DNA of 64,000 bases from Aspidapion aeneum (Eukaryota; Arthropoda; Insecta; Coleoptera; Brentidae): NCBI GenBank assembly GCA_963576565.1, contig OY755044.1, positions 52,525,347-52,589,346 of the forward strand, written 5' to 3'. Below, in pieces: positions 49,148 through 58,982 of the stretch (position 1 is the stretch's first letter; each line of letters starts with the position of its first letter). The translations under genes and the position numbers were made by a program. The notes under the pieces are model-generated. The model made no database searches and was not told where the DNA came from. It worked only from the letters and a program-made list of their open reading frames with translations.

Positions 49148-50403
49148 CGGTTTCACAACGTTCTACGTCTCCGATACCCATCTCCACTCGTTTCTGTTTG
49201 CCCATAATTCATCATCTAGGCCTCTTATTCTTATTTCACTGTCCATTCCTTCTGTCCAGCTTCTCCTTGTCCGTCCTCGTTTTCTTCCGCCAGTTGGTTT
49301 CCATTGTAGTATTTGTTTAGGTAGTCTTTCATCATTCATTATTTGTACATGTCCGTACCACACCAGTTTTTTTGTTCTTATATCATCCACTAATGTACGT
49401 TCACCCACTGTCATAATTTCTCTTATTCTTTTATTTGTAACTCTTTCCCTTTTTGATTTCCCTGCTGCTCTTCTCCAATAGTCCATCTCCGTAGCGGAAA
49501 GCATTTTTTCTGTTCTATCCTTGATTGGCCATACTTCTGAGCCGTATGCAATAATACTTTTTACAATGGTGTTATATATAAGCTTTTTGTTATGTTTTGA
49601 TATACTTTGGTCCCAAATTATTCCATTTAATAAAGTTATTGCTTTTCTTCCTGGTACGTTTCGATCTTTTATAGCTTTGTCTAGTGTTCCATCAGCTGTA
49701 ATTTTTAGACCTAAGTATTTATACTCATCACAGGACTGAATTCGCTACCCGTTATTTAAGATTAGATCCTGTTCCACCGATACACATATACTCTGTCTTA
49801 TTGAGATTAACCTCTAGTCCCCACTTATTGTACTCTTCCATTAGTTTTCGTGTCATATATTCGAGGTTGTCATAATCCTGAGCCACTACTATCTGATCAT
49901 CGGCGAAACATAAAGTATACAAGGTGGTTTCGTCCAACGGAATTCCCATGTTTTGGCATTTTCTCTTCCATACTTTAAGGACTTGTTCCAAGTATATCTT
50001 GAAGAGCGTAGGCGAGATACAGCAACCTTGTTTAAGTCCTTTATTTACTTGAAAGCCTTTGGTTAGTTTTGCTTTTATTTTAACTTTTGCCTTACTATTG
50101 CGGTATAACTCTTTGATGGCCTTAATTAGTTGTACGCTTATGTTTGTGTTTTCCAACGCTTTCCAAAGTAGATTTAGTGGTATACTATCATATGCCTTCT
50201 GCAAATCGACTAATGCAGCTCTTGTCCGTATGCCATTTTCTTTTCAATAACTTGGGTTATACAAAAGAGATGATCAGAAGTCGATCTACCCGCCCTGAAA
50301 CCGGCATGTCTTAATATTCGCTTTCCACTTTATTTCTTATTATTTTACCGTACATTCTGCTTGGCGTACTAGTCACAGATATACCTCCATAATAATGTTC
50401 ATT
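49047..50403 (-). mobile_element. 5'-truncated LINE (RTE-like) inserted in BEL B
   Basis: Lies on the minus strand with its 3' end at the left, ending in a long (TA)n tail. Its 5' end at ~50391 is truncated (only the last ~1.25 kb of coding sequence remain). An imperfect target duplication ATGTTC[T/A]TTTA appears at 49035-49045 and 50392-50402. Simple-sequence 3' tails are typical of RTE-type LINEs; the clade is my best guess. Confidence 0.85.
49163..50391 (-). pseudogene. LINE reverse transcriptase, C-terminal part
   Basis: Order on the minus strand: a GFRAGRSTSDH-like block (frame-shifted, ~50290), LQKAYDSIPLNLLW (catalytic Asp) near 50200, KQGCCISPTLF, CFADDQIVV (active-site ADD), ending in one frame at 49752. 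The C-terminal region continues at 49504-49163 (VWYGHVQIMNDERLPKQ; GGRKRGRTRRSW), ending WRWVSET and a stop ~20 bp before the (TA)n tail. At least two frame breaks. Confidence 0.87.
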
Positions 50404-50888
50404 TAACTGGTCCAAAACTACAAAAAGATATCTCGTCTATCTTACTACTTTTCAGGTATTTTGCTTTCGTATTTATATGTGATATTCGGCAAATGCATCG
50501 CCAAATTTTTATAGATAAATCACAAATGCATTTCCAACGCATCTTATGGCGCTTTTCTCAGGAAGCTCCAGTACAGGAATATGAATTAAATACTGTTACA
50601 TATGGTGTGTCGAGTTCACCCTACTTGGCGCTCAGAACTTTGCAAGAATTAGCAGAGTTACAGGAAAAACAGTATCCCAGAGCTGCAGAAGTTCTACATC
50701 ATCATATTTTCATTGATGATTGCTTAGTAGGGGAAGATTCGTTGGGAAATCTACTTAGCTTACAAATGGAATTGATCGAACTTTTATCTCCAGGCGGGTT
50801 TCAATTAAGAAAATGGGCTAGCAACCACTGCAACTGCTGTGTTGCAATCTATGGCTTCTTCGCATCTCAAGATGCTCTGTACCTTTGA
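50404..50888 (+). pseudogene. BEL element B reverse transcriptase, continuation
   Basis: Starts at the LINE's right junction with TGPKLQKDISS, then VFICDIRQMHRQI (catalytic Asp), NTVTYGVSSSPYLALRTL and IFIDDCLVG (active site), ending near KWASNHC. It would join 49046 in frame once the LINE is taken out. A frame break near 50850 leads to the next segment. Confidence 0.9.
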
Positions 50889-51327
50889 AAAAGACGACCC
50901 TGTCTTTTTTAAGGTCCTAGGTTTACAATGGGATCCCTGCTCAGAAAGTTTTTCCTATTCCTATTCGGCTGTTGATTGCGCCGCAGTTCTGCTTAGCGAC
51001 TTAGTCCATTATGCTCAAGAACTTTTTTCCAAACACATAACTTTTGATGCTATTTATGCATGGTCCGACTCTCAAGTCGTGCTACATTGGTTGGCCTCTC
51101 CAGCCCATCGCTGGCGGCCCTTCGTAGGGAAACTAATTCTTGAATGTGTAGCGCACATTCAAGAATTAGTTTCTTTTACATCTTGGCGTTATGTACCCAG
51201 AGCTGACAATCCCGCAGATTGCGCATCTCGTGGTTGCTTGCCTAGTCAGCTAGTCAACCATTCCCTTTGGTTTAACGGCCCCACTGGGCTGTCACAACCA
51301 TTTGGCCAAACCAGCCAAAAATCATAG
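50839..51327 (+). pseudogene. BEL element B RNase H remnant, internally deleted
   Basis: FKVLGLQWDP leads straight into AVDCAAVLLSDLVHYAQ and WSDSQVVLHWL, so the connecting domain and N-terminal RNase H part present in element A are deleted. RYVPRADNPADCASRG closes the domain. A perfect 20-bp inverted duplication at 51129-51173 adds about six extra codons. Confidence 0.85.
51129..51173. repeat. Perfect 20-bp inverted duplication inside RNase H
   Basis: GAAACTAATTCTTGAATGTG (51129-51148), 5-nt spacer TAGCG, CACATTCAAGAATTAGTTTC (51154-51173). The right half encodes the conserved AHIQELVSF stretch; the left half encodes residues (KLILEC) absent from related proteins, so the left half is the copy. 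Confidence 0.9.
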
Positions 51328-51343
51328 ATAACGTTCCTGCAGA

Positions 51344-51721
51344 GTGTATTCAGGAAGAGAGAAAAGAGGCCTTTACTGTAGACAAATCGGAAGAAGACAT
51401 TATAATGTGTTGGTCGCTTGGATGCTCCGTTTTGTATACAATCATAAAAAATTGGGTTGTATCAAACCCAACTTCGAAGAATCTCTGGGTGGTCTAGAAA
51501 TACAAAATGCTCTCGTCTGCATTGTTGCGTATGTGCAACGAACTTCTTTTGATTTTTTATTCACCTCAATTAAAAAGAATGAGTTGCTTCCGAAACCATA
51601 TCGAAAACTACCCATCTTTGTTAGTCAGGACGATCATTGTCTCAGCAGCAAAGCACCCACTTCTTCTGCCCAAGTCCCATAGACTTACAGAGCTTATTAT
51701 AGAGTATGTGCATAACAAAAA
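51344..51721 (+). pseudogene. BEL element B integrase, N-terminal remnant
   Basis: Frames at 51344-51682 and 51507-51721 carry FTSIKKNELLPKPYRKLPIFV and AKHPLLLPKSHRLTELIIEYVH, matching the linker before the zinc-binding integrase domain in element A. The sequence stops at the MITE; no catalytic core follows at 52070, so the 3' end of B is missing. Confidence 0.8.
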
Positions 51722-51727
51722 TAAAAT

Positions 51728-52069
51728 GTGCACACAGAGGGTGCACAGGTGACAGAGAGTGCACAGGTGGCCAATGGGGCACAACAAACAGGGTCTTAAC
51801 TTTAGTTTTACCAACTGGGTGATACGGAGGGTCCGTATTGTGTTTTCATACACGCGATTCCCAGAAACGCACCAAATTCCGCCCATAGCCGCAAGATCAT
51901 CGAGAGGGGTACCCCTAGACCTGTCAAAATCCAAGCTGAAGGTACGTGCTACCCTAATTAGTGGTTTTATGTGTCGTATCATTACTTTTACCACCCAGTT
52001 GGAAAAACTAAAGTTAGGACCCTGTCTTTTTGTGCCCCATGGCCACCTGTGCACCCCCTGTGTGCACAG
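51728..52069. mobile_element. MITE with ~90-bp terminal inverted repeats
   Basis: TGTGCACACAGAGGGTGCACAGG at the left and CCTGTGCACCCCCTGTGTGCACA at the right; pairing extends through CCAATGGGGCACAA and CTAAAGT/CCAACTGGGTG. About 342 bp, no ORF of its own. A second copy at 34640-34890 lacks the left repeat. No clear target duplication. Confidence 0.85.
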
Positions 52070-52357
52070 CTTGCCTTCCATACATTAACAAAGTGGGCGA
52101 CCGTACCAGTAAAGCCTTGTTTTCTTTGAACATTCCGTCGCGATGCCGTCGACCGTAGGTTTTGACGATTTTATCCATCCAGAGTATTTAAATTGATCAC
52201 TTTGGGATGACGTCACAAATAGATCAGCTGACGCGTTAACATATCGTGGATGAGAAAGTATGGTTTACATTAAAATGCATGTAGTGAATTAGACGCAGAT
52301 CTACGGAAGGGGAAATTGCCCCCACCAAATCTGAAACTTCGACGAAAAAATTTTTTT
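52070..52357. other. Non-coding
   Basis: No gene or repeat that I can support; not recognisable as BEL integrase. Confidence 0.4.
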
Positions 52358-52710
52358 TTAGATAACGCCGAACATGTTTTATTTGAGTGTATTTTGGCCT
52401 ATCTTAGCAATATCATCGTAATGTCTGTTTGTGTGTATGTGTCCGTAATACAATAGCTCCTAAACCGCTGAACCGATGTTCACACAATTTTCAGGCAAAA
52501 TAGTGTCGACACTCTAACGAGCTGACAATTAAAAAAGTTTAAATATGCTAACTTTTTAGTGGAGCATCGCATCAATATGCATTTTTCTTAATAATTTGTG
52601 TGATAGTCAAAAACTTCGACTTGAAATATTTGTTAAAAATTGTTTTCAAGGCTAACTATATCATGGCTTGACTTGAAGTCAAATCATTTTTTAACAAAAA
52701 AAAGTAATTT
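52358..52710 (+). repeat. Dispersed repeat family, copy 2
   Basis: Opens AGATAACGCCGAACATG, then GGCCTATCTTAGCAAT and TGTCTGTTTGTGTGTATG, the same order as 19880-20250, followed by an ATTTGTTAAAAATTGTTTTCAAGG segment that parallels copy 1. Confidence 0.6.
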
Positions 52711-52880
52711 AATAAATGCATTTTAAGCCAGATTTGCCTAAAAATATGGGAAATAAAGCCATTAGTGCTTATAATTTGCTAATACTAATAAAAAACTCCT
52801 TTTATAACTGCACAATAACACTATCAAAAACGTCAAAATGCGACAATCGATGGCACACAGTAATTCAAATGGGCCTAGAG

Positions 52881-52910
52881 CACGGATCACCTTTTGTTAG
52901 GTGATCCGTG
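52881..52910. repeat. Perfect 12-bp hairpin with flanking direct repeats
   Basis: CACGGATCACCT (52881-52892), 6-nt loop TTTGTT, AGGTGATCCGTG (52899-52910). CCTAGAGC flanks it on both sides as a direct repeat. Confidence 0.85.
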
Positions 52911-53459
52911 CCTAGAGCGCCAATTAAATCTAAACTATAGTATTTTAAAACAGTAAGTACTTTTCTAATATGTAAATAAAAAAGTTAATACTTATCAAGG
53001 CGGCTCTGGGCGCTCATGACAACAAATTTTCCTGCCGCTTGCATTTTTACAACTTTTTACTCTACCAGTTAGTATAATAAGTACTTTGGTATATGGATGC
53101 AGTGAACAATCTGTGATGAGCAATTAGCACAGCCGGTTTCAGGGCCTAACGGGCCCTAGGCACCAGCGGTTCCCTTAACAAAGCCGCTAAAAAAAAGGTA
53201 AATTCAGTGCGAAAAATTTAATTTAACAAAAAAAAATTACGTAAAATATTTTAGTCGAATTTACAGACAGCATTGATATTCAATATGTGAAACTAAACTT
53301 CCAGATGCCGACAATTATTATTAGGTACACAACCCTTGCGAAAAAATGCCGAGATCCGAAAGACATACCTTAATATTCCTAAGTAGTTTTCGACGCTCAA
53401 TCTGAATCCGGGGTTAAAGAAGTCCCTAGAAGCCTGGAATTTTTCTCAGTAAGTTAATT
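52911..53459. other. Non-coding
   Basis: No supported gene or repeat; includes a GC-richer patch near 53135-53175 (GGCCTAACGGGCCCTAGGCACC). Confidence 0.4.
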
Positions 53460-53461
53460 TA

Positions 53462-54022
53462 TACAGTGTGTCCCAACGAAAACGAAACAGAGGCGTTTTT
53501 GGGTATTTAAAATATTTTTTCGAAAAATTCCTCGGACACGTCGATTTAGTTTTTGAGGGGGACACTTTTTGGCTATCTTGAAATTTTTGTAGCACGAACC
53601 CCCTTCGAGGGGTATACTTTACCCCTATATTTTGAATAGGGAAAGTGGGTCTAGTAATACCTTATTTTGAAGCTCTCTTGAATATCTTTACAACCGTGTA
53701 AAAATTTCGAAAATCCATCAATCAGTTTTTGATATATTTGCTTTCAAATTTTCAAATTTAACATGGAATGATAAAATAAAAATCGCATCGCGATAAAGAT
53801 ATTCAAGAGAGCTTCAAAATAAGGTATCACTAGACCTACTTTCCTTATTCAAAATATAGGGGTAAAGTATACCCCTCGAAGGGGGTTCGTGCTACAAAAA
53901 TTTCAAGATAGCCAAAAAGTGTCCCCCTCAAAAACTAAATCGACGTGTCCGAGGAATTTTTCGAAAAAATATTCTAAATACCCAAAAACGCCTCTGTTTC
54001 GTTTTCGTTGGGACACACTGTA
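53462..54022. mobile_element. Mariner-like MITE with ~240-bp terminal inverted repeats
   Basis: Starts TACAGTGTGTCCCAACG after TA and ends CGTTGGGACACACTGTA. The inverted arms run from the ends to about 53700 and 53780 and match almost perfectly, e.g. CCCCTTCGAGGGGTATAC. TA flanks and the ACAGTGTGTCCC start suit a Tc1/mariner-type non-autonomous element. The plus ORF at 53889-54077 is a by-product. Confidence 0.88.
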
Positions 54023-54080
54023 TATTAACAAAAATAAATGGATCAATGACGGATCTGATACCTTACTAGCCCATTAGTAA

Positions 54081-54263
54081 TGTAATATACTAGCAGAGTA
54101 GCACAGAGGCAGTTTAATATGCGTTTCAATGTGTAAACTACTGTTTATTAGATGAAAATTATCTGACAACTAAATTATATTTTTCAACTGATTAACACAA
54201 CATATTATAACACACACTGTTATACAAGGATACTAGAATTCCTTATAGTTGGTTTCTCCAAGA
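54081..54263 (-). repeat. Candidate 3' LTR of the copia element
   Basis: On the minus strand it begins TCTTGGAGAAACCAACTATA (TG changed to TC) directly after the polypurine tract, and I place its end at ATTACA (plus TGTAAT at 54081). Only ~183 bp. With no second LTR the left boundary is a guess. Confidence 0.55.
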
Positions 54264-54275
54264 CCCCTCCTCAAC
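54264..54275 (-). promoter_or_regulatory. Polypurine tract of the copia element
   Basis: Minus-strand GTTGAGGAGGGG next to TCTTGGAGAAACC is the classic copia tract-LTR junction, where plus-strand DNA synthesis is primed. Confidence 0.75.
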
Positions 54276-54282
54276 TTAAGGA

Positions 54283-57200
54283 TCATCTTAATTCCAAACT
54301 TCTACAATGTCTTTCAAAAACTTCTCCTGTTAAACTTTTCGTTAGAACATCTCCACATTGTTCATTAGTATTAATGTACTCGACTTGTAACTTATTTTTA
54401 TTATACAAATCACATACAAAATTGTATTTGACATCAATATGTTTAAGTCTCTTGTGTTCCCACTTTCCAAGGAAATGAATACATGCTTGGTTATTTTCAT
54501 ACAATTTTAACGGAAAGACGTTATTTATTTTAAGTTCTTTGACTAAATTTCCAAGCCAAAGTAGCTCTGCTGAAGCAGTTGCAAGAGAAATGAATTCTGC
54601 TTCAGTTGATGAAAGTGCAACTGTAGATTGCTTCTTGGTAACCCAACACACTGTAGAACCATAAACATGTAAGGCAAATCCACTTGTCGATTTCTTATCT
54701 AAACTACTTCCCCAATTTGCATCTGCATAACCGAACACCGGCTGATTTATATAAAGCTTATTTTTCTTGAACAAAAGGCCAATGTCTAAAGTATATTTAA
54801 TATATCTTAGTATTCTCTTAAGACCTTTCCATAACTTTTCGGTTGCATTGCTTTGGTATCGACTAAAGTAGTTTATAGCAAAACTCAAATCAGGTCTGGT
54901 ACATAACATTACGTACATTAAACAACCAATTAATTCTCTGTATGGTTTTTGCCCAATAATAGTTTCTACTAAAATATCTGTCTCTTGATACTTAAATTCC
55001 ATCGGTGTTTTTATTGAATGACATTCTTCCATTCCAAAACGCTTAAGCAAAATTGCAAGATAGGGTTTTTGGCTCAAAAATATACCATCAGATGATCTTT
55101 CAATCTTTATTCCAAGGAAACTTCGAAGTTCACCCATATCTTTCATTTGAAATTCTGTGCTCAGTGCTTGTTTACATTCCTTTAATTTTGAAAAATCATT
55201 ACTTGTTATAATTAAATCGTCCACGTATACTAGTAGATAAATCTTAATACTGCCTTCAAATTTATAGTACAGACACTTCTCGTGAGCACATTGTGTCATT
55301 CCCAACTTTTTCAAAAATGAGTCCAATCTGAAATTCCAAGCTCTTGGAGCTTGTTTAAGACCATAAAGCGACTTTTGTAGCTTGTAGATCTTATTTGACT
55401 GTTTTCCAAAACCATCTGGTAATTTGATATATACGTTCTCGTCTAAATTACCATGCAAAAATGCGTTTTTTACATCCATTTGAGGAGCTATAAGACCCTC
55501 TTGATTAATTATTGCTAAAAGTACTCGTACTGTTGTCAAACGAGCTACTGGAACATATGTTTCAGTGTAGTCATATCCCTTTCTTTGTAAAAATCCTCTG
55601 GCCACAAGTCTAGCCTTATACCGGCTGACATTTCCATTTTCGTCACGTTTTATTTTAAAAATCCATTTTGCATCTACTGCTTTTGTATTTTCAGAATATT
55701 CTGTTTTAGACCAAGTGTCGTTTTGTTTTAAAGAATCTATTTCTTCATGTACCGCTTCCAGCCATTGGTTAGCATCATCTCTGCTTGGTATATCTGAATA
55801 TTTCAGCGGTACATTATCTACAAAAGATTCTGCACCCAATGCTATTGCCACATAATCATCTAGAGATTTAGGTTGTGTTTTTATTCTGGTACTTCTTCTT
55901 AACAATTCTTCCTCTTCCTCACTTTCTTCTTGTGATTCAATACTTTCATTGTTATTATGACTTTCAGCAATATTTTCCACATTATTCGTACTACTTTCAC
56001 TGTTTGGAATTTCATTACATATCTTGTCTTCGCTGTCATCATCCGATTCAACTTCAAAACTCTTAGTTATTTCCCCTCCTGAAGTTGTTGAGGGTTGCGA
56101 CTTTAGAGTAAACAAAGTTTCATTGAATTTTACATCATGACCTTTGTAAATTTTCTTTTCTTTTGGACACCAAAGTCTGTATCCATTTGGACAATAACCA
56201 ATCATGTAACATTCTCTAACCTGACTATTAATTTTTTTATTGTTGACTTCCTTTGGTATATGAAGGTATGCCACACATCCAAAAACTTTTAATTTTTCCA
56301 GTCTAGGTTTCTCTCCAAACCATAATTCCGCTGGTACCGCATCTTTGAGTGATTTGGTTGGACTTCTGTTAATTAGATAAGCAGCTGTCATAACTGCCTC
56401 TGACCAAAAACTTTTTGACATGTAAGCATTTAACAGCATACATCTAGTTTTCTCAATAATGGTCCTATTCATCCTTTCCGCCACACCATTCTGTTGTGGA
56501 GTGTATGCAATGGTGTACTCCCACTGAATACCATTTTCTTGAAAGAAATTTCGGATTTCATTAGAAACATATTCTCCACCATTATCACAGCGAAAACGAG
56601 AAATTTTTATATTGAATTCTTCAGCCTTACTAGCCAGCGTGTAACAAGCAGTAAAATGTGTATAGTCGTCAATTAAAGTCAAAACAAATCTCTTTCCATC
56701 ATAAGATGTTGGGTTTATTGGTCCAAAAACATCACTGTGTATTAATTCCAGTGGTCTTTTTGATCTTAATTTTTCTAGCTTGTGTGGTATCCTCGTTTGT
56801 TTTCCTTTACTGCAAATGTCACAACTACCATCTTTGCATAATTTTTCAAACCCTAAACTGTACAATTTGTCCAAATTTTGTAGGTTGTTGTAACTGATAT
56901 GTCCAAAACGTTGGTGCCAAAGTTTTGATAAATTTTCGCAATTAGCTGCACAAGCCTTACTATTTAAAATATTAAAGCTGATTTCATACATTTTATGAAT
57001 TTTCTTTGCTTCAAATACTATGTTTCCAGCTTTGTAAATTACAGCTTTCCCATTTTAATAAACAATCTTACAGCCTTTCTCATCCAACTTTCGTACAGAA
57101 ATAAGATCAAATTCTAAACCAGGGACCAATAAAACTTCAGATAAGGTAATTTTCTTCTCTATTCCATCCACTATAATTTCACCTACTTCCTTTGCCTCAA

Positions 57201-57372
57201 GTGTTTCTCCGGATTTCGCTATTCTTATTGTTATAGTATTCTCAAGTCTTTTAATGTTTGATAATAAGGATTTATTACTGGTCATATGTTCCGTGGCGCC
57301 ACTGTCTAAGTAAAAAAATTCTTTATTTTCAGATGGCTTACTGCTAGACAAAACTAGAGGCCCTCGATACAT
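54283..57372 (-). pseudogene. Copia pol: protease, integrase, reverse transcriptase, RNase H
   Basis: One long frame of about 1,030 codons with a single in-frame TAA at 57052-57054, so almost intact. From the N-terminus: protease YLDSGATEHMTS (57300); GAG-pre-integrase LWHQRFGH (56915); zinc CDICSKGK; integrase IHSDVFGP, SRFRCDNGGEY and QNGVAERMNRT; reverse transcriptase VDAKWIFKIK, MDVKNAFLHGNL, LLVYVDDLII; RNase H GYADANWGSS, STSGFALHVYG, ALSSTEAEF. An acidic Ser/Glu-rich linker lies between integrase and reverse transcriptase. The RxKxRLVARGF-type block and order (integrase before reverse transcriptase) are diagnostic of Ty1/copia. Confidence 0.95.
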
Positions 57373-58640
57373 TTGACAATTGTTTTACACCAGAGGTCGG
57401 CAACTCATATTGCCCTCTCTTTCTTGCAAAATCCAGTTTTACATGTAAAACCGATTTTGTGAAATAGCTAGCTATACCTATCTTTGTCTGTGTTATTTCC
57501 CTGGATTTTTTTCGACGTTTTTAATATTTTAGGTTAGACGAGACTTCAAATTCCAATAACAAAAACAAAACACTCAAAACCCACTATACCGGGGGTAAAG
57601 GTGTTCTTGTCTAAAACAAATACCGGGGGTAAAGGTGTACTTAGAGAAACCAAATACAGGGGACTGTTTTTTTTTCAATAAAATAGTGCTAGTTTTTGGG
57701 ATGCTGCTACGCATAAAGTATTGAATTTTTTAGCTACTTATACATATACATACCTAACAATTTTAAAACAGGATATCATTTTGGCTTTCTTTTTTTTGTA
57801 TATTTGATTAAATTAAATGTTGTGAGCCCTGTTTCCACGTTATTTTCGGCTCACACAAAAGTGTGAAAGAATAATGTTTGCATAGTTTATCGGTGCCACC
57901 ATAAAGTGACGAATAAATAGAGAAACCTACTATTAAAAAAAGTCTTACTCCATTGGTTTAAAACGGTGAGGGATTGCCGAGTTAGGTTTAGGTAAATTCA
58001 GGTTACGGTTTGGTTTTATTATAATTTTATTATTTTAACAAACAGAGCAACGAGCCGAACGGCAAACCAAACGCCAGTTTGGACGGAGTCAATTCCACGA
58101 ACCATTCGCCGAATTGTTTGCAAACGCGTTTGTCCCGGCCAAACTAGTCCGTTCGGCTCGTCGATGTGTTTGTGTTTTGTCGAAATGTTGAGGTCTGTAA
58201 GAAGCTTAACGTCCCCAATCGCTGATCGTTTTAAACAAAGGGAGGCAGGCTTATGGTATCTAACCTTCGAAACGGACATAAAACAGATGTTTTTACAAAA
58301 ATGCAGTAAAATAAATAGAAACTATATCACAATATTAGCGCGGCCACCGGTCATAAAATCATAAGAATTCATAAAAATTTGTCTTTGGGGAAGTAAGTAC
58401 ATATTGTGTAAAAACATATTTTTTTAATTTCCGTACCGAGGGTCAGATGTACCATGAGGTAAACATTATATGGTAGTTGTTTAAAGAAAACATTTTAAAA
58501 ATTTTCGTGTCCAATTGTGTAAAGAAATGTTTGGTTTTACTTGAATTTTTGGCTCCGACAATTTTTTGATTTTTAATTCAGAAAAACAAAAAACTCTTTT
58601 ATTTATTTTTTATTGAAATACTTTTTAAGCTAAATGTATT
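57373..58640. other. Non-coding; two-copy 34-bp tandem repeat
   Basis: 57586-57665 contains two to three units of ATACCGGGGGTAAAGGTGT. CAGAGGTCGGCAAC at 57392 resembles a hAT-type terminus but I find no partner. ORFs at 58019-58364 have no recognisable content. Confidence 0.4.
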
Positions 58641-58939
58641 TAAGTAGGAAAGGATCAGGCACACCTTAAATGGAATTTTAAAAAATCCATGAATTTCATG
58701 AAATTTTGGTCTGTTATAGTTGTTTCCTAAATACACTGGCGGGTATGAGCCTCCTAAGTAGTACGAATAAATTGATTTTTTTGTAAAATTTAAACATTAA
58801 TACCAAAAATTGATAAAAATAATTGAATTAAATCTTTGATGGCCATACTTTTGATCAGGATATCGAGATCTACAACATACCAAAATCTCAAATTTGTGGA
58901 TTTTTTAAAATCCCATTTAGGGTGTGCCTGATTTACTTA
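58641..58939. mobile_element. MITE with ~55-bp terminal inverted repeats
   Basis: ATCAGGCACACCTTAAATGG at 58653 pairs with CCCATTTAGGGTGTGCCTGAT at 58911-58932; the pairing continues inward through ATTTTAAAAAATCCA and CAAAATTT. No ORF. Confidence 0.8.
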
Positions 58940-58982
58940 CATAAATATAAAAAATCATACCAACAAGGTACCTTCATAATTA

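Larger units (their letters stand above)
35414..51721 (+). mobile_element. BEL/Pao retrotransposon B, interrupted and truncated (host of the nest)
   Basis: Plus-strand gag (35414-36336) resumes at 47713 after removal of BEL element A. Protease, reverse transcriptase (itself split by a LINE at 49047-50403), RNase H and integrase N-terminus follow to 51721, where a MITE begins. No LTR for B is identified. Reading across both insertions restores the expected BEL domain order. Multiple frameshifts show it is old. Confidence 0.85.
54081..57372 (-). mobile_element. Copia-type LTR retrotransposon, 5'-truncated
   Basis: Retains protease, integrase, reverse transcriptase and RNase H in one frame, a polypurine tract and one LTR. 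Gag and the 5' LTR are absent; sequence right of 57372 is unrelated. Truncation of the 5' side of an LTR element suggests deletion or recombination rather than incomplete insertion. Confidence 0.93.

Noticed and set aside
52716..52904. 62-codon ORF
   Set aside because: Runs into the 12-bp hairpin and has no recognisable content.
55875..56897. Plus-strand ORFs over the copia region
   Set aside because: Antisense shadows of the copia pol frame.
57392..57405. hAT transposon terminus (CAGAGGTCGGCAAC)
   Set aside because: No matching inverted end or 8-bp duplication found nearby.
58019..58364. Two overlapping ORFs on opposite strands
   Set aside because: Neither shows a domain, a signal or supporting context; overlap suggests chance.
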